Both the position numbers and the translations under genes were made by a program. A stretch of DNA of 64,000 nucleotides from JBBQKI01 sp038326725 (lineage in GTDB: Bacteria; Bacteroidota; Bacteroidia; Flavobacteriales; Flavobacteriaceae). The notes beneath the pieces were generated by a model. That model did not search any database and was not told where the DNA came from. It worked only from the letters and a program-made list of their open reading frames with translations. Positions 42,241-51,583 of the stretch are shown here, in pieces. The stretch is from assembly GCA_038326725.1 (NCBI GenBank), contig JBBQKI010000004.1:1-64000 (forward strand), read 5' to 3'. Numbering within the stretch: the first letter of the stretch is position 1; the number at the start of each line of letters is the position of its first letter.

Positions 42241-43152
42241 CTAATAAACTTCCAAACTCTCCGCAACTTTTTCATTATACAAACTTTTAATGATCCCGTC
42301 CGTAAGTCCAATTTTAGGGACAAATACATTTTTTGCCTTGCTCCATTTCATTGCAGAAAGATAAATTCGGGTGGCAGGCACAACCACGTCTGCCCTGTCC
42401 GGACTCATGTCCAGCTCCGTGATGCGCTCTTCGTATGAAAATGACTTTATGTATGCATAATAGGATGTGAGATAGAAATAGCTCAAAGGTTCCCCTATTT
42501 TTTTTCCACTGCTTTTGTAAATGCTATTGATGTTTCCGCCTGAACCAATGAGGGATATTTTTGGGTAATTTTTGGTTTCCACCTTTATCCATTCTTCCAT
42601 TTGTTGCCACATGCTGTCTTCAACCATATTATTCAGCAACCGCACGGTACCCATTTTAAAGGAACGCGAGGCCGTCATTTTTCCATCCGCAAATACTGTA
42701 AATTCTGTACTTCCGCCCCCCACGTCAACATACAAAAAGGCTTTGTCATCTTGAATTAATGATTTTAAATCGGTGGAAGCGATAATGGCTGCTTCATCGT
42801 TGCCATCAATAATGTTTATATAAATCCCGCTTTGCCTTTCTATTGTTTGCGCTATTTCCATACCGTTGGAAGCTTCGCGCATGGCCGAAGTGGCGCAGGC
42901 CCGAAAGCGTTTCACATTATGGGTTTTCATGAGGAGCCTGAAGGCGCATAGGGCATCTATCATTCTTTTTGCATTATGCTCGGAAATTTTTCCTTCCAAA
43001 AAAACTTCAGCACCTAAGCGGATTGGCACCCGCACCAATGACGTTTTTTTAAAAAGGGTGTCCTTCCCTTCTTGTTCGATGACCGAGGCTATCAGTAAGC
43101 GGATGGCATTGCTCCCCACATCAACGGCACCGTATGTTTCTATGTTCAGCAA
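42241..43152 (-). CDS. ppx: Exopolyphosphatase, Ppx/GppA family
   Basis: A 303-residue Ppx/GppA phosphatase with the actin-fold phosphate loops DVGSNAIRLLIA and LYVDVGGGSTEF. It lacks the C-terminal HD-type domain of the E. coli enzyme (513 residues), like other short Bacteroidota members. It removes terminal phosphate from polyphosphate, or hydrolyses pppGpp. It probably starts at a TTG (43150-43152, minus strand), one base after the ppk1 stop, so the opposing enzymes of polyphosphate metabolism are coupled. Confidence 0.9.
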   Translation of the reverse strand: MLNIETYGAVDVGSNAIRLLIASVIEQEGKDTLFKKTSLVRVPIRLGAEVFLEGKISEHNAKRMIDALCAFRLLMKTHNVKRFRACATSAMREASNGMEIAQTIERQSGIYINIIDGNDEAAIIASTDLKSLIQDDKAFLYVDVGGGSTEFTVFADGKMTASRSFKMGTVRLLNNMVEDSMWQQMEEWIKVETKNYPKISLIGSGGNINSIYKSSGKKIGEPLSYFYLTSYYAYIKSFSYEERITELDMSPDRADVVVPATRIYLSAMKWSKAKNVFVPKIGLTDGIIKSLYNEKVAESLEVY

Positions 43153-43153
43153 A

Positions 43154-45250
43154 TCAGTTTACTTGGAGTTTGTTCAAATAATATTGGTATAACTTAAATT
43201 GGGACCGTACTGCGGGCAATGTTTTTTTTCGATAGGCATTGTTTGATTTATTTGATATAATTCGCGCTTTCACATTGTCGCTCCACCCTATTTCAAAAGT
43301 GTCCAGCAACTCCTGTTGGATTTCTTCATCATAAATGGGGCAGGTAATTTCCACACGGTTGTCGAGGTTTCTTCCCATAAAATCCGCGGACGAAATATAG
43401 TATTTAGGTTCGCCACCGCTTTCAAAAATAAACAATCTTGGATGTTCCAAAAATTTGTCAACTATACTGATTACTTCAATATTTTCACTCATCCCTTTTA
43501 CCCCTGGTATCAAGCAACATATCCCTCGAACAATGAGTTGTATTTTTACACCTGCCCGGCTGGCTTCATAAAGGGCATCTATCATTTTAAAATCGGAAAG
43601 ACTGTTCAGCTTCATTTTGATCCCGCTGGAAAGGCCTTTTTCTTTGTTTTTTATCTCATCATCAATAAAATGGTACATGGCATTTCGCGTGTAATGCGGT
43701 GATACAATGAGATGTCGGTATTTTTTTATTTTATAGTTTACTTCAAAAAAATCGAATACTTTATTTATTTCCTTGCAAATTTTTTGGTTTGAGGTAAAAA
43801 GGGTGTAATCCGTATAAATTCGTGCAGTGGATTCATTGAAATTTCCGGTGCTTATGAAGGCATAACGTTTTGTTTTCCCATTTTCAAGCCGTTCAATAAG
43901 GCAGGCCTTGCAGTGTACTTTAAGACCGGAAACACCAATGTTTAAACGAACCCCCTCACTTTGCATTTGCTCGGCATGGCGGATATTTGCTTCTTCATCA
44001 AAACGTGCCTGCAATTCAATTTGTACGGTAACATCTTTCCCGTTTTTGGCTGCATTGATCAGCGAACTGGTAATGTGCGAAACTTCCGCCAAACGGTAAA
44101 TGGTAATTTTTATTTTTTTTACCGTTGGGTCCAATGCAGCTTCCCTTAACAATTTTACAACATACGAAAATGATTGATAGGGTGCATAGAGCAGATAATC
44201 CTTTTCGGCAATCTTGTTCAAAAAACTTCCCTGCAAGCCTAACCCTGGAATGGGTAATGGTTCAATACTTTCATACAAAAGGTCGGTTTTTCCCAAACTG
44301 GGGAATTTTATATAATCTCGACGGTTGTGGTAGCGCCCGCCCGGGATGATGCTATCAGTTTTATCTATCCCCATTTTATCCAAAAGGAATTGAAGTGTTT
44401 TTTTGTTGATCTGCTTATCGTAAACAAAACGTACCGGATCCCCGGAGCTTCGATCTCGAACACTATCCGAAATTTTATCGATGAAACTCTTGCTCAAATC
44501 ACTGTCCATATCCAGTTCCGCGTCCCTAGTAATTTTGATCATGTGGGCAGATATTCTTTTATATTTGAAAACACTGAAAATGCTTTTCAAACTAAAGCGG
44601 ATGAGGTCGTCCAAAATGATAATATACTGTTTGTCTCCTTCGTCCGGAAGCACCACAAAACGATCGATGCTTTTGGGAATTTCTATCAGTGCATAATTGT
44701 TTTTGATTTCAGTGTCCCCTTCTTCCTTGTGCATCACCATATTCACTGCCAAATAGGCCGCACTGTCCTTTAACTTCGGAAATTCTTTTAAATCGCCAAT
44801 CATAATGGTAACAAGCGCGGGACTTACTTTTTGAATAAAATATTCGGAAATGAATTTTTCTTGTGAGGGACTAACTTCCTTTTCATCAATAATAAAAATG
44901 TTCTCTTTTTCAAGTTCTTTTTCAATAGTCTTTAATATACGAAGGCTCGTGGATTGCTGCTCTATTACGGTTTGGGTTATTTCCGCCAAAAGTTCCTTTG
45001 CCGAAATGCCTCCTAAAAAGCTGCGCCCCCCTTTACCCGCTTCCACGATTCGTTTTATGGTGGCGTACCTAACCTTAAAAAATTCGTCTAAGTTATTTGA
45101 AAATATCCCCAAAAATCTGAGCCTTTCAATCAATGGAACCGTTTTGTCCTCAGCTTCCTGAAGCACCCGTGCATTAAATTGAAGCCAGCTGAGCTCTCTG
45201 TTTTTGTAGTGGTTTTTTGCCGGGGCGGTATTCGCTATTTTCTCTGTCAT
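43154..45250 (-). CDS. ppk1: Polyphosphate kinase 1
   Basis: A PPK1 of about 698 residues, which makes inorganic polyphosphate from ATP. The N-terminus is KNRELSWLQFNARVLQEA. The head domain is followed by two catalytic domains with the phospho-histidine motif KVHCKACLIERL, STGNFNESTARIYTDY, and DNRVEITCPIYD near the end. The start at 45250 is chosen because its ATG overlaps the stop of the upstream SixA-like gene (TAATG) and gives the family N-terminus; an upstream frame reaches 45310. Middle gene of sixA-ppk1-ppx. Confidence 0.95.
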   Translation of the reverse strand: MTEKIANTAPAKNHYKNRELSWLQFNARVLQEAEDKTVPLIERLRFLGIFSNNLDEFFKVRYATIKRIVEAGKGGRSFLGGISAKELLAEITQTVIEQQSTSLRILKTIEKELEKENIFIIDEKEVSPSQEKFISEYFIQKVSPALVTIMIGDLKEFPKLKDSAAYLAVNMVMHKEEGDTEIKNNYALIEIPKSIDRFVVLPDEGDKQYIIILDDLIRFSLKSIFSVFKYKRISAHMIKITRDAELDMDSDLSKSFIDKISDSVRDRSSGDPVRFVYDKQINKKTLQFLLDKMGIDKTDSIIPGGRYHNRRDYIKFPSLGKTDLLYESIEPLPIPGLGLQGSFLNKIAEKDYLLYAPYQSFSYVVKLLREAALDPTVKKIKITIYRLAEVSHITSSLINAAKNGKDVTVQIELQARFDEEANIRHAEQMQSEGVRLNIGVSGLKVHCKACLIERLENGKTKRYAFISTGNFNESTARIYTDYTLFTSNQKICKEINKVFDFFEVNYKIKKYRHLIVSPHYTRNAMYHFIDDEIKNKEKGLSSGIKMKLNSLSDFKMIDALYEASRAGVKIQLIVRGICCLIPGVKGMSENIEVISIVDKFLEHPRLFIFESGGEPKYYISSADFMGRNLDNRVEITCPIYDEEIQQELLDTFEIGWSDNVKARIISNKSNNAYRKKTLPAVRSQFKLYQYYLNKLQVN

Positions 45251-45735
45251 TATTTTATATCTCTTGGAAAAAGGGTGTGTACTGTTTTCCCGGTGGTAAT
45301 TTCGTTCCAATTTTTTTCATCAAATTCAATCATCACAAACCCGCATGTGGGGATATTGTCAATAAATTTACTGCCCAACATGTTTGCTATGGATGTGAAA
45401 GCGTGATTGTGACCTACAATCATTACGGTGTCCCAATCATTGTTCAATTCTTTTATGATACGCATAACGCCTTGACCGCTGAAATCGTACAGATCAGCAG
45501 TGGTTATGAAATTTTCATCCGCAACATTCAATGCATCTTTAAAATACTTTGCCGTAGCCATTGCCCTTTCGGCATTGCTACTGAATATTTTTTGAGGCGT
45601 GGTTATGGTTTTCTTAATTTTTTTTGAAACAAGTTCCCCATCTCGCTCCCCCCTCTTTTTTAAAGGTCTTTGGTGGTCATTGACATCGTGTTTCCAAGAA
45701 GATTTGGCGTGGCGGACCATATAAAGTGTTTTCAT
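45250..45735 (-). CDS. SixA-type histidine phosphatase
   Basis: A 161-residue histidine phosphatase. The catalytic RHG-type motif is YMVRHAKSSW, the second histidine is in VMIVGHNHAF, and SNAERAMATAKYF carries the conserved arginine. SixA of E. coli dephosphorylates phospho-histidine on signalling proteins. The target here is unknown, but the fused stop/start with ppk1 hints at a link to polyphosphate or phosphate signalling (inference). Confidence 0.9.
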   Translation of the reverse strand: MKTLYMVRHAKSSWKHDVNDHQRPLKKRGERDGELVSKKIKKTITTPQKIFSSNAERAMATAKYFKDALNVADENFITTADLYDFSGQGVMRIIKELNNDWDTVMIVGHNHAFTSIANMLGSKFIDNIPTCGFVMIEFDEKNWNEITTGKTVHTLFPRDIK

Positions 45736-45812
45736 TTTTTACGTATTTGGAAGTTCTAATTGGAGTATTTTAACTAATAGATTTTTTTTTAAAATTAAGG
45801 GTTTAAAATAAA

Positions 45813-46457
45813 TTACGGAGCTAGTCTTTCAATTTTCCATTTATCATCAACTAAAGTATAAAGCATCCTATCATGTAGCCTGTTTGCCCTGCCCTGCCAA
45901 AATTCGATGGCAACTGGTTTTACAAAATACCCACCCCAATGTGCGGGTTTTGGGATTTCTTTGTTTTCAAATTCTATTTCAAGGGCTTTTAGTTTATCTT
46001 CCAAAATACCCCGGTTTTCCAACACTCCACTTTGGTTGGAAACCACTGCGCCCAACTGGCTTCCCTTTGGCCGGGAATGAAAATAATGATTGGAATCTTC
46101 TTGCGTGGTTTTTGTGGCCGTACCTTTTATCAAAACTTGTCTTTCCAAATTTGGCCAAAAAAATGAAAGGGAAAGATGGTTATTCTTCCCTATTGATTTT
46201 CCTTTTTCGCTTTCGTAATTGGTATAAAAATAAAACCCATTTTCATCATAACGCTTTAATAAAACGATTCTTCCTTTAGGGAAACCGTCCAAACTCATTG
46301 TGGATAAAGTCATTGCATTTACTTCTTCAACTCCCTCGGCCTCTTTTGCTTCAAGAAACCAAATATGAAATTGTTGAAGGGGGCTTGGCTCAAGGTTTTC
46401 TTCTGAAAGCAACCCCTTTTCATAGGATTTCCGATAATGGTGAAGTTCTTCGGGCAT
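45813..46457 (-). CDS. pdxH: Pyridoxine/pyridoxamine 5'-phosphate oxidase
   Basis: A 214-residue FMN-dependent oxidase that makes pyridoxal 5'-phosphate. Markers are EELHHYRKSYEKGLLSEE at the start, AMTLSTMSLDGFPKGRIVLLK, FFWPNLERQVLIKG, and the C-terminal IEFWQGRANRLHDRM with the substrate-binding RLHDR. The ATG at 46457 gives the standard length. A longer frame to 46535 overlaps rnz but adds 26 residues without homology. It follows rnz in the same direction. Confidence 0.93.
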   Translation of the reverse strand: MPEELHHYRKSYEKGLLSEENLEPSPLQQFHIWFLEAKEAEGVEEVNAMTLSTMSLDGFPKGRIVLLKRYDENGFYFYTNYESEKGKSIGKNNHLSLSFFWPNLERQVLIKGTATKTTQEDSNHYFHSRPKGSQLGAVVSNQSGVLENRGILEDKLKALEIEFENKEIPKPAHWGGYFVKPVAIEFWQGRANRLHDRMLYTLVDDKWKIERLAP

Positions 46458-46531
46458 GGATTTTACTTTGCTGCAATTTACAAGTTTTAAAGAAGCTTTA
46501 AAACAGTGCAACCTTAAATAACTATTAATTT

Positions 46532-47440
46532 TCAATCAAATGAAAAAACCTTTCCGTCTTCCGCAAGCAAGACATTTTTAAAAACCTTTTTTGCCTCTTC
46601 TTTGAAAAGCTCCAAATTCCCGTAACGTCCGGAGTAATGCCCCAAAATTAAAGTGCCCACTTTCGCTGCTTTCGCTATTTCCGCTGCTTGCCGGGCGGTA
46701 CTGTGCTTTGTTGGCCCACAAAGATGAAGATGTTCATTTAAAAATGTAGCTTCATGATAAAGCACATTAGAATTTTTTATTTGATCTATAATTTCCGGAT
46801 GGTAAACCGTATCACTGCAATAGGCATATGATTTTGGCGGGGATGGGCTAAAAGTTATAGTGCTATTCTCTATCTTTTTGCCATCTTTAGTGACCGCATC
46901 AAAACCTTGTTTTATTTTTTGATAATAACTCATGTCCACGTTCAAATCGCGTGCAGCGTCAATGTTCAATTTGCGTTCCCCGGGTTTTTCCTTAAAAAGG
47001 AAACCGTTAGTGTAAACCCGGTGGTTTAAGGGAATGGTTTCAACCGAAACCTTTTCGTCCTCAAAAAGAAGCTGAGGTTCTTTTCCTTCCAATTCGTGAA
47101 AATAAAGCGGAAAATTGGTCCACGAATTTCCCAGTTTCAATTGAAGGGTTATTGCCTCCTTGATTCCTTTGGGTCCATAAACATGCATCTCGGCGGTACG
47201 GCCCAACAAACGGAAAGTAGAGATTAGCCCGATTAGTCCATAAAAATGATCGCCGTGCAAATGGGAAATAAAAATATGCCGGATGCGGGAAAATTTTACT
47301 TTATAATTTCGCAATTGAACCTGTGTGCCCTCTCCGCAATCGATCAAGAACAAATGCCCCCGAATTTCCAACACCTGCGCAGTGGGATGTGCATTGATGC
47401 GCGGGGTTGCGGAATGACAGCCTAAAATTGTTAGGATCAA
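46532..47440 (-). CDS. rnz: Ribonuclease Z
   Basis: A 302-residue metallo-beta-lactamase-fold endonuclease that trims the 3' ends of tRNA precursors. It has the zinc motif SHLHGDHFYG (HxHxDH), the N-terminal LTILGCHSATPR, the active-site YCSDTVYH and VLYHEATFL with the C-terminal histidine block LCGPTKHSTARQAAEIA. The length is standard (about 300). It appears to start at a TTG (47438-47440, minus strand). It is followed by pdxH and preceded by a STAS-like gene. Confidence 0.95.
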   Translation of the reverse strand: MILTILGCHSATPRINAHPTAQVLEIRGHLFLIDCGEGTQVQLRNYKVKFSRIRHIFISHLHGDHFYGLIGLISTFRLLGRTAEMHVYGPKGIKEAITLQLKLGNSWTNFPLYFHELEGKEPQLLFEDEKVSVETIPLNHRVYTNGFLFKEKPGERKLNIDAARDLNVDMSYYQKIKQGFDAVTKDGKKIENSTITFSPSPPKSYAYCSDTVYHPEIIDQIKNSNVLYHEATFLNEHLHLCGPTKHSTARQAAEIAKAAKVGTLILGHYSGRYGNLELFKEEAKKVFKNVLLAEDGKVFSFD

Positions 47441-47497
47441 AGTTTAAAGTTTCTGGTTCTAAAATTAGAAATGGAATTTAAGATTTGGAAATTGGTT

Positions 47498-47833
47498 TTA
47501 GAACCCCAGATCCCTTTCTATTTCTTCCATTTCAATAATGTCCTCCGCTTCCCTAAGGGTTGGTACCACAATCATTTCGGAAGGAACATCGTCGGGGTTG
47601 ATGGCTTGGTTTACAATTACAAAAGATTTTTTGGAAGCCCGGTGTTGGTTTGATGCTTTTAGAAAAAGTAATAATTCCGGAAGCTCCAAAGAGTTGAAAT
47701 CCAAAAGGTTTATAGCAATATTTTTGCCTTTATGGTTTTTCGGAATTTGAATTGTCAAATTGGATGCAAAATCTTTAATATCATCATTTTGGTATTCTAA
47801 AACTATAAATTTTTTTCTATCCGTAATCTTCAT
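47498..47833 (-). CDS. Small STAS-like hypothetical protein
   Basis: A 111-residue soluble protein. The pattern FIVLEYQNDDIKDF, KNIAINLLDFNSLELPELLLFLKAS and KKSFVIVNQAINPDD resembles an anti-sigma-antagonist/STAS fold, and the acidic tail EAEDIIEMEEIERDLGF is typical of flavobacterial proteins encoded next to rnz. It starts two bases after the pyrB stop, so it is co-transcribed. No function is known. Confidence 0.7.
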   Translation of the reverse strand: MKITDRKKFIVLEYQNDDIKDFASNLTIQIPKNHKGKNIAINLLDFNSLELPELLLFLKASNQHRASKKSFVIVNQAINPDDVPSEMIVVPTLREAEDIIEMEEIERDLGF

Positions 47834-47835
47834 GG

Positions 47836-48762
47836 CTATTTAATTTTTGAAGCTAAGAGATAAATTACCGCCATCCGAACGGCTACACCGTTCTGAACCT
47901 GATCGAGAATTATGGCTTGATTGCTATCCGCCACATCACTGGTTATTTCTACCCCACGGTTAATTGGCCCGGGGTGCATCACTATTATTTTCTTATTCAA
48001 AGAATCGAGCATGGCTTTGTTCAACCCGAATTGCTGAGTGTATTCGCGTGTGGTTGGAAAATAACTGATTTCCATTCGTTCATTCTGCACCCGGAGCATA
48101 TTGGCAACATCGCACCATTCCAACGCTTTTTTAAAATTGGGTTCTACTTCTACTCCTAATTTTTCTATATATTTGGGAATTAAAGTTTTGGGACCGCATA
48201 CCTTTACCTTCGCTCCAAGCTTTTGAAGGGCAAAAATATTTGACAACGCTACCCGCGAATGTAGAATATCGCCAACGATCACTACTTTTTTCCCTGCAAC
48301 TTCGCCCAATTTTTCCCGGATTGAATAGCAGTCCAACAGGGCTTGTGTCGGATGCTCGTGCGCTCCGTCGCCTGCGTTTATGATACTTGCTTTTATGTGT
48401 TTTGAAAGAAATATTCCCGCACCCGGATTTGGGTGGCGCATCACAACCATATCCACTTTCATAGAAAGAATGTTATTTACGGTATCGATTAAGGTTTCGC
48501 CTTTTGTTACAGAAGAAGACCCTGCAGAAAAATTGATAACGTCCGCGGAGAGGCGCTTTTCAGCCAATTCAAAAGAAAGTCGTGTTCGGGTACTGTTTTC
48601 AAAAAAGAGATTTGCAATGGTAATATCGCGCAGTGATGGAACTTTTTTGATTGGGCGGTTGATTACTTCTTTAAAATGATCCGCCGTTTCGAAGATGAGT
48701 TGTATATCGGCTTCGGTAATGTATTTTACTCCCAGTAAGTGGTTTACACTCAGTTCGCTCAT
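47836..48762 (-). CDS. pyrB: Aspartate carbamoyltransferase catalytic subunit
   Basis: A 308-residue catalytic chain that joins carbamoyl phosphate and aspartate in the pyrimidine pathway. The carbamoyl-phosphate site is FFENSTRTRLSFE. The second motif is HPTQALLDCYSI, and MVVMRHPNPG and MHPGPINRGVEI follow. The length matches E. coli PyrB (311). No regulatory chain pyrI is adjacent. It follows pyrR, which probably controls this transcript. Confidence 0.96.
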   Translation of the reverse strand: MSELSVNHLLGVKYITEADIQLIFETADHFKEVINRPIKKVPSLRDITIANLFFENSTRTRLSFELAEKRLSADVINFSAGSSSVTKGETLIDTVNNILSMKVDMVVMRHPNPGAGIFLSKHIKASIINAGDGAHEHPTQALLDCYSIREKLGEVAGKKVVIVGDILHSRVALSNIFALQKLGAKVKVCGPKTLIPKYIEKLGVEVEPNFKKALEWCDVANMLRVQNERMEISYFPTTREYTQQFGLNKAMLDSLNKKIIVMHPGPINRGVEITSDVADSNQAIILDQVQNGVAVRMAVIYLLASKIK

Positions 48763-48826
48763 TTTTGGGTTACAAGTTTCGTTTTTTAATTATGTTTTAA
48801 TTGTCCGTTTTATTTGCCATAGGTAA

Positions 48827-49366
48827 CTAATTTTTTACCAAATAAACAGCATCTTCCCCTTCTTTTTCTTTCCAACATACTTTCACTTTCTCTTCGTTAA
48901 TTGCGTCCACTTGCCTTCCACGGTAATCGGGTTGTATGGGCAAATGCCGGCTAAAACGGCGGTCTATCAGGGTTAACAGTTGAATCTCCATTGGTCTGCC
49001 GAATGATTGTATCGCCGTAAGTGCGGAACGAATGCTCCTGCCGGTGTATAAAACGTCGTCGATAAAGACAACCTTTTTTCCTTCTACTATAAAATTTATT
49101 TGGGTTTTATTTGCTTCCAAGGGTTTATCGCCACGGCGAAAATCGTCCCGGTAAAAGGTGATGTCCAAATATCCTAATTGAACATTCTTGATTTTGTATT
49201 CTTTCTCGAGAAGGGATTTAAGACGTTCCGCCAAAAACACCCCTCGGGGTTGAATGCCTATTAAAACTGTATTGCTAAAAGAATCGTGGTTTTCAATCAA
49301 CTGGCAGGCCAAACGGTGAAGCGCGATATTTACTTCGGTTGCGTTCAGTAACACTTTTTGGCTCAT
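48827..49366 (-). CDS. pyrR: PyrR bifunctional regulator/uracil phosphoribosyltransferase
   Basis: A 179-residue PyrR. The PRPP-binding loop is VVFIDDVLYTGRSIRSALTA. IGIQPRGVFLAERL and VQLGYLDITFYRDDF are typical of the family. In Bacillus PyrR binds pyr mRNA to cause attenuation and has weak UPRTase activity. The ATG at 49366 is preferred over the 49396 start because a promoter box at 49394-49401 would overlap the longer frame. First gene of the eight-gene minus-strand run. Confidence 0.94.
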   Translation of the reverse strand: MSQKVLLNATEVNIALHRLACQLIENHDSFSNTVLIGIQPRGVFLAERLKSLLEKEYKIKNVQLGYLDITFYRDDFRRGDKPLEANKTQINFIVEGKKVVFIDDVLYTGRSIRSALTAIQSFGRPMEIQLLTLIDRRFSRHLPIQPDYRGRQVDAINEEKVKVCWKEKEGEDAVYLVKN

Positions 49367-49393
49367 AGTTGTTTTCCAAAGCTTGTGGAGTTG

Positions 49394-49401
49394 CAAAAGT
49401 A
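49394..49401 (-). promoter_or_regulatory. -7 promoter box of pyrR
   Basis: TACTTTTG on the minus strand, an exact -7 match, 27 bases before the pyrR ATG at 49366. It lies between the rpsA terminator and pyrR and probably drives the pyrR-pyrB transcript. Confidence 0.5.
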
Positions 49402-49452
49402 CTGTTTTTTTTGAATTGTGCCTTTGGATTTATTTTTGATAAAAAATCTCAT

Positions 49453-49484
49453 AAAAAAAACCCTTCATTGCTGAAGGGCTTTTT
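49453..49484 (-). terminator. rpsA terminator
   Basis: CCCTTCA and TGAAGGG form a perfect 7-bp stem with a TTGC loop. On the minus strand a T-run of eight follows. It lies 20 bases after the rpsA stop. Confidence 0.85.
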
Positions 49485-49503
49485 GAATTAAATTAAACAG
49501 GAA

Positions 49504-51402
49504 TTATTGGTTTTTTCCTTCCATCCTGTCTTTAAGCTCCTGAAGTTTGGCGTTTGCATCGCTAAAAGTTGGTTTAGCTTCAGCTTCTGCAGCTTCTTGC
49601 TTTTTAACCGCTTCTTTAACAATCTTGGCTTCTTCTTCTTTATGAATGGCCATGTGCGAAGCAACCACTTTCTTGAATTCTTTGTTGAACTCAATTATTT
49701 GGAATTCAGCTTCATCGCCTTTCTTCAACATACTACCATCCTCTTTTTCCAAATGACGGCTTGGCACAAACGCAACGATATCTTCATTGAATTTAACCGT
49801 GGCCCCTTTGTCAACAACTTCATCGATTTTGGCCGTGTGCTTGGTGCTCACTGCAAATTCGCTCTCATATTTATCCCAAGGATTTTCAGTAGTCTGTTTG
49901 TGACCTAAACTTAGTTTACGGCCTTCAACATCAAGTTCCAAAACCACTACATCCAAAGTATCACCAATAACGGTAAACTCACTTGGATGCTTGATTTTCT
50001 TGGTCCAAGAAAGATCGCTTATGTAGATAAGCCCATCGATTCCTTCTTCCAACTCAACAAAAACGCCAAAGTTGGTGAAGTTCCGAACGATTCCTTTATG
50101 CTTGGAACCTACGGGATATTTCTTAGTAATATCTGTCCAAGGATCGGGAGTAATTTGTTTGATGCCCAAGGACATTTTGCGTTCTTCACGATCCATCGTA
50201 AGAATTACTGCTTCTACTTGATCTCCTACTTTCACGAAATCCTGCGCACTGCGCAAGTGTGTAGACCATGACATTTCACTAACGTGGATCAAGCCTTCAA
50301 CGCCTTCTGCCACTTCAATGAACGCACCGTAATCTGCAATTACAACTACTTTGCCTTTTACTTTATCACCAACTTTTAGTTCATCGCCAAGGGCTTCCCA
50401 CGGATGTGGTTTCAATTGTTTAAGACCTAACTGGATACGTGTTTTATCTTCATCAAAATCAAGGATAACCACATTCAATTTTTGGTCAAGCTCCACAATT
50501 TCGTTTGGATGATTGATTCGCGACCAAGAAAGGTCTGTAATGTGTACCAAACCATCAACGCCTCCAAGGTCAACAAATACGCCATAGGAAGTGATGTTTT
50601 TTACGACACCTTCCAAAACTTGGCCTTTTTCCAACTGCCCGATGATTTCTTTTTTCTGTACTTCAATATCTGCTTCGATAAGTGCTTTGTGGGAAACCAC
50701 AATATTTTTGAATTCGTGGTTGATTTTCACAACTTTGAATTCCATTGTTTTACCAACATATACATCGTAATCGCGAATTGGTTTCACATCAATTTGCGAA
50801 CCGGGCAAGAATGCCTCAATGCCAAAAACATCGACAATCATTCCACCTTTGGTACGGCATTTTACAAAACCGTTCACGATAGTGCTATCGTCATGGGCTG
50901 AATTCACTCGATCCCATGCTTTGATAGTTCGTGCTTTTCTGTGTGAAAGTACCAACTGTCCCGTACTGTCTTCGCGCACGTCGATCAAAACTTCAACGGT
51001 ATCACCAACTTTTAAGTCTGGGTTGTAACGGAATTCATTTAACGAAACCACACCCTCGCTTTTTGCGTTGATGTCGATAATGGCATCGCGGTCGGTGATG
51101 TAAATCACTTTTCCATCCACCACTTCATCATTTAAAGTGTCAACGAAATTTTCGGTCACAAGTTTTTCGAATTCTTCCATCTTGCCATCATCCACAGGGT
51201 CTATACCCTCTTCGTAATTGTGCCAGTTGAAATCTTCCAGGAATTTTTTAGGATTGCTTTCCTTGATGGAAACTTCCTCTTGGGGTTTTGAGGTTTCCCC
51301 ATTTTGTTTTGTGGTTTCCTCTACTTCGTTTGAGGTTTCCTCTGTTGGATTCACGGTTTCTTCAACAGCTACCGCTTCTTCTTTGTTTGCTTTTTCAGCC
51401 AT
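49504..51402 (-). CDS. rpsA: 30S ribosomal protein S1
   Basis: A 632-residue S1 with six S1/OB-fold repeats. Their cores are IYITDRDAIIDI, VKCRTKGGMIVDV, VKNITSYGVFVDLGGVDGLV, VVVIADYGAFIEV, VRNFTNFGVFVELEEGIDGL and VDKGATVKFNEDIVAF. It brings mRNA to the small ribosomal subunit. The first 70 residues are an acidic Glu/Thr-rich extension with short VEET repeats, and the C-terminus is a charged helix. It is expressed from a strong promoter with a leader of about 145 bases. Confidence 0.96.
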   Translation of the reverse strand: MAEKANKEEAVAVEETVNPTEETSNEVEETTKQNGETSKPQEEVSIKESNPKKFLEDFNWHNYEEGIDPVDDGKMEEFEKLVTENFVDTLNDEVVDGKVIYITDRDAIIDINAKSEGVVSLNEFRYNPDLKVGDTVEVLIDVREDSTGQLVLSHRKARTIKAWDRVNSAHDDSTIVNGFVKCRTKGGMIVDVFGIEAFLPGSQIDVKPIRDYDVYVGKTMEFKVVKINHEFKNIVVSHKALIEADIEVQKKEIIGQLEKGQVLEGVVKNITSYGVFVDLGGVDGLVHITDLSWSRINHPNEIVELDQKLNVVILDFDEDKTRIQLGLKQLKPHPWEALGDELKVGDKVKGKVVVIADYGAFIEVAEGVEGLIHVSEMSWSTHLRSAQDFVKVGDQVEAVILTMDREERKMSLGIKQITPDPWTDITKKYPVGSKHKGIVRNFTNFGVFVELEEGIDGLIYISDLSWTKKIKHPSEFTVIGDTLDVVVLELDVEGRKLSLGHKQTTENPWDKYESEFAVSTKHTAKIDEVVDKGATVKFNEDIVAFVPSRHLEKEDGSMLKKGDEAEFQIIEFNKEFKKVVASHMAIHKEEEAKIVKEAVKKQEAAEAEAKPTFSDANAKLQELKDRMEGKNQ

Positions 51403-51451
51403 TTTTCATGATTTGATCTTCAGTTTTAAAATTGAAAACCAAGGGTTTGTA

Positions 51452-51493
51452 TTCTGTGTTGTTGCAGGAACTCATTGTGATTATCCCACAGAA
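51452..51493 (-). other. Possible hairpin in the rpsA mRNA leader
   Basis: In the leader, TTCTGTG and CACAGAA can pair (plus-strand positions 51452-51458 and 51487-51493). S1 often controls its own translation through leader structure, so this is a candidate site. It is supported only by the complementarity of seven bases. Confidence 0.3.
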
Positions 51494-51553
51494 GGGTTGT
51501 TTGATTATTGTTTTATTCCCTTTTAATTCCTGCTTCATCGTTAAAAGGGGGTG

Positions 51554-51583
51554 CAAAAATAAGTTTTATATTTTGATTTTCAA
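51554..51583 (-). promoter_or_regulatory. rpsA promoter (full consensus)
   Basis: On the minus strand: TTG at 51583-51581, exactly 19 bases of spacer, then TATTTTTG at 51561-51554. Both elements and the spacing match the Bacteroidota primary sigma consensus TTG-N19-TAnnTTTG. It is the best promoter seen in the window and would give a leader of about 145 bases. Confidence 0.75.

Noticed and set aside
45813..46535. Longer PdxH starting at 46535
   Set aside because: The added 26 residues have no homology to PdxH and the ATG at 46457 gives the standard length, although the ATGA overlap with rnz makes the longer form possible.
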